Assembly (NCBI RefSeq): GCF_026210795.1
Contig: NC_089455.1
Location: 1,364,001 to 1,428,000, forward strand
Source of the DNA: Rhizophagus irregularis
Lineage: Eukaryota > Glomeromycota > Glomeromycetes > Glomerales > Glomeraceae
DNA: 64,000 nt
Reading direction: 5' to 3'
This document shows positions 56,218 to 64,000 of this stretch, piece after piece. Each line of letters opens with the position of its first letter. The first letter of the stretch is position 1. The position numbers were made by a program, and so were the translations under genes. The notes under the pieces were generated by a model, which saw only the letters and a list, made by a program, of their open reading frames with translations, made no database searches and was not told the origin of the DNA.

Positions 56218-57720
56218 TGATAAAATATCTCATATGAACTCTTCCTATATGAACTCTTAGAAAATCTTTATCAAAATATCCCATATAAACTCTTCTTATA
56301 CGAACTTTTAAAAATCTCAAAAAAAAAAATCTCTATCTATCAAAAAAAAATTTTTCTATCAGATATCCCATACAAACCCTTCCCCATATAAACTTTTAGA
56401 AAATCTCTTAAAAAAAAATTTTTTATCAGATATTTCATATGAACTTTTTCCATAAGAAATTTAGAAATCTCAAAAAAAAAAACTCTATTTATTAAAAAAT
56501 ATTCTATACGAATTTTAGGAAATCTCTTAAAAAAAAATTTTTTATCAGATATCTCATATGAACTTTTTCCATAAGAAATTTAGAAATCTTACAAAACAAA
56601 ACTCTATTTATCAAAAAATATCCTATACGAATTTTAGGAAATCTCTTAAAAAAAAATTTTCTATCAGATATCTCATATGAACTTTTTCCATAAGAAATTT
56701 AGAAATCTTAAAAAAAAAAACTCTATTTATCAAAAAATATCCTATATGAATTTTAGGAAATCTCTTAAAAAAAAATTTTCTATCAGATATCTTATATGAA
56801 CTTTTTTCATAAGAAATTTAGAAATCTCAAAAAAAAAAAACTCTATTTATCAAAAAATATCCTATACGAATTTTAGGAAATCTCTTAAAAAAAATTTTCT
56901 ATCAAAAAATATCTCTTAGAAAATCTTTCAAAAAAAAATTTCTATTAGATATCCTATACGAACCCTTCCATACTATACATGCTGCCCAAATTATTTTGGG
57001 ATGCCATAATTATAATTTGGGATGCCATAATTTATTCGGTTTATATATAATTTACTATATAAAGTGCCAAAATAATTTGGGATGCCATAATTGAATTTGG
57101 GATTTTACTTATAATTACGGCAGTCCAAAATAATTTGGGTGGCATGTATATTCCATACGAACTCTTAGAAAATTTTTATCAAAATATCCCATATGAAATC
57201 TTCCTATACAAACTTTTAAAAATCTCAAAAAAAAAAAAAAAAATCTTTATCTATCTATCAAAAAAAAATTTTTCTATCAGATATCCTATACAAACCCTTC
57301 CCATATGAACTCTTAGAAAATCTCTTAAAAAAAAATTTTCTATCAGATATCCCATACGAACTCTTTCTATACGAAATTTAGAAATCTCAAAAAAAAAAAC
57401 TCTATTTATCAAAAATATTCTATACAAATTTTAGGAAATCTCTTAAAAAAAATTTTCTATTAAAAAATATCCCATACCCTTTCCATATGAACTCTTAGAA
57501 AATCTTTCAAAAAAAATCAAATATTTTATATGAACTCTTCTCATACGAACTTTTAGAAATCTCAAAAAAAAAATCTCTATTTGTCTATCAAAAAAAATTT
57601 TTCTATCAAATATCCTGTACGAACCCTTTTCATATGAACTCTTAGAAAATCTCTTAAAAAAAATTTTCTATTAGATATCCCATATGAACCCTTCCCATAT
57701 GGAGTTTAAAGAGTTTTAAA
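56218..57720. repeat. Large tandem array, about 110-120 bp units
   Basis: Repeats of a block with atatcccatatgaactc, ttcc(c/a)atacgaaattt/cttttag, aaatctc(a)n, ctctatttatcaaaaaatat and aaattttctatcag. About a dozen units; best ordered at 56420-56940 (four near-identical units). Interrupted by a 169 bp MITE at 56978-57146. It starts immediately to the right of foldback copy 2, and similar blocks also occur to its left (55720-55830), so the foldback probably landed in the array. Confidence 0.85.
56978..57146. mobile_element. 169 bp MITE with CATGCTGCCCAAATTATTTTGG ends, TA target
   Basis: Left catgctgcccaaattatt and right aataatttgggtggcatg are inverted, bounded by TA (56976-56977, 57147-57148). 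Inside, ttgggatgccataatt is repeated three times. It sits within the tandem array. Confidence 0.88.
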
Positions 57721-57839
57721 AACTGTATAAAAAAAAATATTTTAAAACATGTTATTAAACCCATTATTGAAAAAATCTAACTAAATATTATACAAGTTCA
57801 GAAATATAAACAATTTTACCTTAAATTACAAAACACCAC

Positions 57840-58045
57840 TCCCCCTTCTTATATTCCTTACATTCCAAGTCCTGGGTTCGTTTTCAAGAGTCTGGCATCC
57901 TAGTTTTACAAAAAAAAAAAGAAAGAAACGTTAAAAATGTTTCTTAATTACAAAACACATAACCTTCTCCCACATTACCTTTATTATATAGGTACAGCTC
58001 GACGATTCGTCCTGGTTTTCAAGAGTCCAGCGTTCTACAAAAAAT
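57840..58045 (-). repeat. Two exon/intron-like units
   Basis: Minus strand: polyT-GTAAAACTAG, then GATGCCAGACTCTTGAAAAC, then GTAAGGAATATAAG; and a second, partial unit at 57960-58040. It has the hairpin gaaacgttaaaaatgtttc. This resembles the 17.7 kb array in order and spacing. Confidence 0.6.
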
Positions 58046-58053
58046 AGGACCTA

Positions 58054-58848
58054 CGGTGCAGAACCTCTATAATAGGAACTTAAAAAAAATTGAATAAAAT
58101 TTGATTTTATGATTGGATTTTAATTTTATAAAAAAAATTAAACTCTATTTATTAAAAGGAATTGATTTATAAAATAAAATAAAAAGTCTCAATTTTTCAG
58201 ATTATGTAAGCATCACGTGATACATATATTAACCAATCAGAAATTAGAATTTTAGATATTAAAATTTATATAATATATTTATTTATTGTATTTCATTATA
58301 AACTGATGAATCAGGTATATGATGATGAGATTTGTATTTTATTATATGTATTTTTTGATCAAATTAAAGTAAAATTACTTAGTTTTTGAATTTTTTCATT
58401 TATAAATTCATCTGAACTGTCTTTTAAATATTCACTTGATGGTATATAATTATAATCTATAACATTAAATTAACCTATATTTAAACAACCTTATTTATTA
58501 AATCTTTTTTTGCAGTTTTAAAAATTTTTTTTCTTCTTAGCATATTAAAAAAAAAAAAATCTGTACATTAAATATGGCTAAAAAAACTTGTAATACAAAA
58601 ATTTAAACTAATCTCAATTTTAACTAAATTTAATCAATATATTTAAATTACAGATTTTTAAACAGCTAAAACTCAGCCAAAATTTAATTTAGAAAAAAAA
58701 TAACCGATAATTTTTAAAGCTAATGGTCATATCTATAAAAATTATCGGTTAAATTTTTTAATTTAATATAAAAAAATTTTTTTTTAGGAATTTATAATCA
58801 ATCAATTGTTATTATACATAAGTAGTTGAGTATAGAGGTTCTGCACTA
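58054..58848. mobile_element. 795 bp TA-target element with CGGTGCAGAACCTCTATA ends
   Basis: cggtgcagaacctctata at the left and tatagaggttctgcacta at the right, flanked by TA (58052-58053, 58849-58850). Non-coding AT-rich interior. The ends resemble the CAGTGCGGT element at 47997 in layout (…GTGC…ACCTCTATA), so the two may use related transposases. Confidence 0.8.
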
Positions 58849-59040
58849 TACAAAAAAAATAAAAAATATATATATATATATATTCTTTTTTTTAGCACAT
58901 GATGTAGATGATATAAATGCTAGTCAAATCAAGTTTTTGGCGTAAAATTTGAAATATTCACATTTATTCGATCTAATCCTATAGCAGCACCGAAGTCATA
59001 TGACATACATATAGTTTGATAATCTGTAGATTATCTATTA

Positions 59041-59056
59041 TAAAAAAAAGCCATTG
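59041..59056. repeat. Target-site duplication, left (16 bp)
   Basis: taaaaaaaagccattg, repeated with one change (taaaaaaaagccgttg) at 60986-61001. Confidence 0.8.
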
Positions 59057-60985
59057 GAGGTACGGGAAAACTCTTTCTCCTTTTCATTTTTACGAAAATT
59101 TCTGCAAAAATTTTATTTAAATTTTTTCACTTTATTTAAAATTTTTTACATAAAATAAAAATGTCGAACACAGGAGACTTTGTTGGAACTCTAGAAGAAG
59201 ACTTTTTAAAGTTTATTTCTGTAGAAGGGGAGTCGTTTTTATCTTACACAACTTTTCAGCTTGGACAGTTCGTTGAGAATGGCTTCCTAAAAACACTATT
59301 TGATAAAAATCCACAACAACCAATAGATAAAGCACAGCTTTTAGTAGATATGTTTGGCGAGTCAGCCAACCTGAACAACTTTGCTCAACAAGCGGCGGTG
59401 ACGAATATACAACCTTCTACCCTTTCACTAATATTTTTTATAGCTCTTTACGCTTCGTCCAGGTCGTGGGATTATTTTGCTATCTGCGCCTATACTAGAT
59501 TTGGTGATATGGGTGACTCAGAGTCAGAATGTCCCTCCGCTGATGACGAATTTGGATCTACGTTTTTATCAATTCCGAAAACTACACCAAAACCAGTACA
59601 TGTTTCACCCCAATACTGCTTGATGTGGAAATGATTCTGTTGATCAAACTGTGACACCCAAAACTTTCCGAAAGAAAAATAAACAAAGGCGCATATTACA
59701 GGAGATAAACAAGTTACACACTAATCATTTACGGCAAATCCTGAGGCACAAACCCCAGACAAATAAAATACCCTATTTTTGGGGCAAAAACTACCGCACC
59801 TGGGGTCACACATATACTGACAGGATACAAAGAAAGTGATGACGAGCGAGAGCAAGTCAGAGACATTATTGTATACGACATTCTATATACCTGGGACGTT
59901 GAAAAAATCTTAGGAGAATTAACGTTATAGGGCAAAACCATTAAGTTATCATTAAAACGGTAACACAAATACCAAACTCTTAGAGTTAAAACCGTTTTGA
60001 ACCCATTTACTCTTCCCTAATTTAACAAGTTCTGGACGATTGATCTGGGAGATATACCTGTGAGATGGTTTCCCGCATGTTAGACTTTACGAGAAAGAAA
60101 ACAACGTGAAAAGTTCCAAGCTGTCATTCATAATATTTCAGTTGACATGACGATGGCTACCTTGTGGGCAGACCGTAAACCACAACCATTTTTAACGACG
60201 TGCGGTGCTAGCGTGTTTAAAATTATATAAACAAGTAAAGGTAAGAGGAAGCTCGTAGGATATTTCGAAAATTGGGAGGCTACGCTCAAAGCCTTAAGAA
60301 CTCTGCAAGCTTTCTGGGAGAATTCTCCAGAGTTGAAATGGTGTTGACACTCTTTACCTACCTTGAAGAAAGCACCAACCAAACAAAAGGCAAAGAATAT
60401 TCCTGACAAGAAGCCTGGGAAAACTGCGCAATAGTCCGGTAACGTTAACCTTAAGAAGAAGGACCTGAAATCCTCGACTAGTGCTAAGAAGCAAGTCAAA
60501 TCTACTAAAGACCCGTTGAAGGATCCCATATCCTAGAAGTCGAAGTCCAATAAGAAGTCTAGGGATAAAGGAGGTAATAAAGATAACACAGTGGTTTTAG
60601 CAGAAATTTTATCCTTACTGCGAAAATTAGTCTAAGAACTTCTCTTGGTTAACAGCTAAGGGATTCATTTTTTTTTTCTTAAAGATTTAGTAGTTATAAG
60701 AATAATAGATTTTATTCAGAATAGGCAGAATTAATTTTTTCTTTTTTGACTGGGAACTCTTGCTATATTAGTGTTTGAGTGTCTTTTTTTTGTTCTATTT
60801 GGTTCGTAGCTTGAGTTGCGGCTAAGCCTGCGTTCCTTGTGGAGCGAGGCTAGGCGACCCCTTCAATTCGTTCGAGAGGTTGGGTTAATCTTTAGCTTGG
60901 AATAATGGTTTTACTTTGTTTGTACTTGTTCCTATGTATAGTGCAACTCCAGTACTAGCCTTTATTTTAAAAATAAAATAAAAAA
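59057..60985 (+). mobile_element. ORF1-only non-LTR retroelement, about 1.93 kb
   Basis: Bounded by 16-bp target duplications. It has a 5' leader (ggaggtacgggaaaactctt...), one broken ORF1-like gene (59161-60635), a GC-richer 3' region (60790-60960), and an A-rich end with aaaataaaataaaaaataaa repeats. No endonuclease or reverse transcriptase is encoded. This looks like an internally deleted or non-autonomous LINE derivative that needs enzymes from elsewhere. Confidence 0.75.
59161..60635 (+). pseudogene. Gag-like ORF1 of the retroelement, frameshifted
   Basis: An intact first part of 157 codons (MSNTGDFVGTLEEDFLKF ... CLMWK) has a hydrophobic centre and acidic linker (SESECPSADDEF). A later part in another frame reads RERKQREKFQAVIHNI, VDMTMATLWADRKPQPFL and GKRKLVGYFENWEATLKALR (about 60090-60310). 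It then has a Lys-rich tail (KKKDLKSSTSAKKQVKSTKD) ending at 60635. The second part looks like an RNA-binding, RRM-like gag segment; the Lys-rich tail would bind nucleic acid. Several stops show that the copy is inactive. Confidence 0.65.
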
Positions 60986-61001
60986 TAAAAAAAAGCCGTT
61001 G
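60986..61001. repeat. Target-site duplication, right (16 bp)
   Basis: taaaaaaaagccgttg, one difference from 59041-59056. Confidence 0.8.
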
Positions 61002-61009
61002 AATCAGGA

Positions 61010-61870
61010 TTTAGTAAACATTTCCTTTTTTTTCAGATTGCTAGACAAAAACTATGACCGGACTTTTGGATTATGTAAGTGGAAGGGGAATTATATTTTA
61101 TTTTTTTGAGAAACGTTACTAACGTTTTCTTTTTCTTTTTTTTTTAGATTATCGGACGAATAATATGAACCAAACTTTGGAATTTAGGTAAAAAAGGAGG
61201 TTGGAAAGTGTATTTTTTTATTATATTCTTTAAAAAACGTTACTAAATGCTTCTTCTCTTTTTTTATTTAGGTTACTGGACAAAAATTACGAACCAGACT
61301 TTGGAATTTAGGTAAAAAGAAGGTTGGAGGTTTTTTATTAATTCTTTAAGAAACATTATATAATGTTTCTTTCCTTTTTTTTCAGGTTGCCAGATGAAAA
61401 CTACAAACTGAACTTTAGAATAAAGGGTGGGTGGATAACAATTTTTTAAGAAAAATGTTCTAATGCTTCTATTTTTCTTTTTTTTTTAGGTTGCCAGACG
61501 AATAATACGAATCAGACTTTGGAATTTAGGTAAAAAAGGAGGGTCAGAATTTTGATTTTTTTTATTATATTCTTTAAGAAGCGTTACTAAATGCTTCTTT
61601 CTTCTCTTTTTTTAGGTTACTGGACGAAACTACGAACCAGACTTTGTAATTTAGGTAAAAAGAGGGTTGAAGAGTAGGTTTTTTTATTAATTCTTTAAGA
61701 AATGTTATTAAACGTTTCTTTCATTTTTTTTTCAGATTGCTGAATGAAAACTATGAACCAGACTTTGGAATTATGTAAGTGAAGGAGGGAATAACATATT
61801 TTTTTAAGAGAAACGTTCTAACGCTTCTCTTTTTCTTTTTTTTAAATTGCCGGACGAATAATACAATCCA
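61010..61870 (+). repeat. Second tandem array of exon/intron-like units (about 8 x 105-125 bp)
   Basis: On + each unit has a polypyrimidine ending (T)nAG, a 38-40 nt block of the type GTTGCCGGACGAAAACTACG...CAGACTTTGGAATTA, then GTAAGT or GGTAAAA, an AT-rich spacer, a hairpin (AAGAAACGTT ACT AACGTTTCTT-like), and polypyrimidine-AG again. One unit (61385-61440) has lost its donor. The exon-like blocks resemble those of the 17.7 kb array (GTTACCGGACTC...GAAC...ACTTTGG). The array starts right after the ORF1-only retroelement. Confidence 0.88.
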
Positions 61871-61919
61871 GAAATAAAAAATTTGTAAATCAGAATGTTA
61901 TTCATCTTTATTAAATGAA

Positions 61920-62240
61920 TGTTTTTTTAAAGCCAATCGGTCACTAATCAGCTATTCATTTGGTAGCCGATTTTCTTTCATTTTACATATTAAAGTAATA
62001 AATAAAAATTTTGAATTGCAAACCAATCAGTAACCAATCGGCCACCAATTGCTTATATCAGATTGGTGACCGATTAGTATCAGAACAAACTCAAAAGCTG
62101 TTTTACAAGACTATAATGCTAATTTTTTAACTTTAATACGTAAATCAAATATTGTAAACCAATCAGTAACCAACCAGTTACCAATCGGCTATATCAGATT
62201 GGTGACTGATTGGTGACTGATTGGCAATTTGTTAATTTTA
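61920..62240. repeat. Repeats of (a)ccaatc(a/g)gtaaccaatcgg
   Basis: Multiple direct and inverted copies of ccaatcggtnacc / ggtgaccgattgg. Includes cagattggtgaccgattag and cagattggtgactgattgg, the second followed by another ggtgactgattgg. The blocks can fold on each other, so a decayed MITE is possible. Confidence 0.6.
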
Positions 62241-62449
62241 TTTATTATATTTTATTATTATTAATATATCTATTTATTATATTCCATACATTATTATATA
62301 TTCTTTTTAAAGCTAATTAATTAAAAGTATTAAATAAATATAGCTTCAATAATTAAATACTAAAACCTATCTAATTCTATTAATTTTAAAATTATTATTA
62401 CAACTCCCATTAGTTGCATCAGATTTTGGTATTAACTTCATATTTAAAG

Positions 62450-63065
62450 CCCCAAAGCTGGATATCTATAAAAAAAAAATAAAAAAAGCATCATTAATAT
62501 CTTTGAATAAAAACAAAATCAAAAAAATTTCTTTAAATATATGTACCTTATCTCATGCCAAAATATATAATCTCAAGCAATATTTAAGTTTAAAGTTGAT
62601 ATCTACAGGAGAGAATTAAGAATACTATTAGTATTATTCTTTTAATTAAATTTTATTAAAAAAATTATTATTAAAAGTAATTTCCCATTACCAATTTTCA
62701 CATGTTTAATATTCAAATAAACAAATCCGTCTACAAAAGAAAAATTGAACTGTTAGAAATAATTCATTAAAAAAATAAAAAATAAAAATTATTTAACTTT
62801 ACCGAAAGACTCAAAGTCTAAAATATTTTGTTAAAAGAATATTCTCACCAAATTTTACATCTAAAAAGCTGAAGATTGAAGAACAACTCTTTAAAAAAGA
62901 AAAAAAAAATTAGTAACCGTTTAAAAGACACAAAAAGGAACATTAGTATTTAGTATTAATCCTCAACTTACCATTCCATACTAAAAACTGAGTCCAAAGA
63001 AAAAAATATAATTTTTTTTTAAAAATTATTCAATTTAAAAACTGATAAAAAATCACTTAAGCTAA
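62450..63065 (-). repeat. Decayed exon/intron-like units
   Basis: Minus strand shows TTTTTTTATAG + ATATCCAGCTTTGGGGC (62460), CTTTTGTAG + ACGGATTTG (62730), TTTAGATG/T-tract near 62860, and CTTTG + GACTCAGTTTTTAGTATGG + GTAAGTTGAGG (62970-63000). Spacing is 100-150 bp. Looks like an old array. Confidence 0.5.
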
Positions 63066-63609
63066 AATTTCTTTTTAAATAAATTCAAAAAAAAAAAAGA
63101 TTTATAAAAAGAAAATAAATTTTTTTGATTATCAATTGGTAAATCAGATCGATAAGTCATATGATCTATGCCGAAATTGCAGATTTATTTGTAATATATA
63201 ACTGTGTTACTGAAATAATAATGTGCAATCACATCAATTTAATAAAAAGAATTTATAAATGTACTGTAATAATAATTCTTTGGTATTTCAGCTCTTTGGT
63301 TTTAAGGTACATTTTTTTTCTTGTAAAGTAATTAAATATATTAATCATTTTTAGGTAAAACTTATTAGACATTGGATAAAAGTGGAATAAATTTTTTTAA
63401 AAAAAAAATAAAGGCAAAAGTAAGAAATAAAAGATGTTTTTAAAATCCAAAATGAAACTTAAATGACAATAATATTGAAAGTGATCAATTTTCAAAAAAG
63501 GACAAAGTACGGATAATTATACATCAACTCTGCTAAACGAGGTGAGAATATAATTTTAATATTTAATTTTCACAAAATGTCCTTTAATTCTTTAGCTAAC
63601 CTTTCGGCA
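63066..63609. other. AT-rich stretch without genes
   Basis: Nothing supportable beyond A/T tracts and short open frames. Confidence 0.5.
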
Positions 63610-63815
63610 AATATATCGTTTTTGATTAAGGAGGTGATGCTTTTGATTATAGAAGTTAGTTGTACAAACTGTTGTATCGTTTTTGATTATTGAAAAAATA
63701 AATGTATCATTTTTGATTATTGAAAAAAAATTCTGTCATTTTTGATTATTGAAAAAAAATTCTATCGTTTTTGATTATTGAAAAAAAATGTATCATTTTT
63801 GATTATTTGATAGTA
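63610..63815. repeat. Minisatellite: tatcgtttttgattattgaaaaaaaat, about 6 copies
   Basis: Unit of 26-30 bp repeated with small length changes in the A-run and a first, shorter copy (atatcgtttttgattaag, atgcttttgattatag) at the left end. Confidence 0.85.
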
Positions 63816-63892
63816 TCACGTTTTATTTATTTAATTTATACTAAACAAGTTAATGTATCATTGTATAACATTTAACGTGTTCACATAATAGG

Positions 63893-64000
63893 ACCCCGGA
63901 TATCTAATATAAAGGTCATAATGGACTTTTGGCCAAAAACACCCCTTTTTGCTGAAACTCAAAAAATCGTTTTTTGTAAATATCTCAGCATCCAGTAATT
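63893..64000. mobile_element. Start of an element related to 41774-42932 (runs off the window)
   Basis: taggaccccggatatctaat resembles the left end taggatcccggacatcacat at 41772. It is followed by kaatatctcagcatccagt-type sequence, the same motif as at 54290. Right end not in the window. Confidence 0.4.

Overview
The window looks like nuclear DNA of a fungus with a very AT-rich, transposon-filled genome. An arbuscular-mycorrhizal fungus of the Rhizophagus type is the best guess. This rests on small spliceosomal introns, strong AT bias, and abundant MULE, hAT, Tnp2/Plavaka-like, pogo-like and non-LTR elements. It is inference from coding style and element content; no database search was run.

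Only two host genes look intact. A 12-exon gene on + (12048-16322) encodes the PP4R3/SMEK/Psy2 regulatory subunit of protein phosphatase 4. A 2-exon gene on - (21186-22617) encodes a J-domain protein with a multi-pass TMEM185-like membrane region. A third, host-like gene of unknown function (45932-49027, +) has been broken by two miniature elements.

Layout. 1-9021: two head-to-tail copies of one LINE (non-LTR retrotransposon), both on -, sitting at the same target inside a pogo-like element. 9022-10663: the rest of that pogo-like element plus a tandem duplication of it. 12.0-16.3 kb: PP4R3. 17.3-18.9 kb: a 1.6 kb element with exact 10-bp target duplications that carries an array of repeats resembling tiny exons and introns. 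19.0-20.0 kb: pogo-like copy. 21.2-22.6 kb: J-domain gene. 25.7-29.5 kb: pogo-like copy interrupted by three tandem ~990 bp GC-rich units with tRNA-like promoter modules. 30.4-34.8 kb: MULE element with a FAR1/MULE/SWIM/zinc-knuckle transposase relic, interrupted by a MITE and a pogo-like copy. 35.2-38.2 kb: hAT transposase relic. 39.4-44.8 kb: Tnp2 (CACTA/Plavaka-like) transposase relic riddled with MITEs. 45.9-49.0 kb: broken unknown gene. 49-64 kb: MITEs, minisatellites, an ORF1-only retroelement (59.06-60.99 kb) and a second exon/intron-like array (61.0-61.9 kb).

The most unusual signals are: (1) two tandem arrays, plus many scattered relics, whose repeat unit is a 5' splice-site-like GTAAGT, a hairpin with a TACTAAC-like loop, a polypyrimidine-AG, and a 36-40 nt exon-like block; and (2) two unrelated retroposon-like sequences (LINE and tRNA-like unit) that both stack head-to-tail at one site within the same pogo-like family, each stack carrying a 14-15 bp target copy between units.
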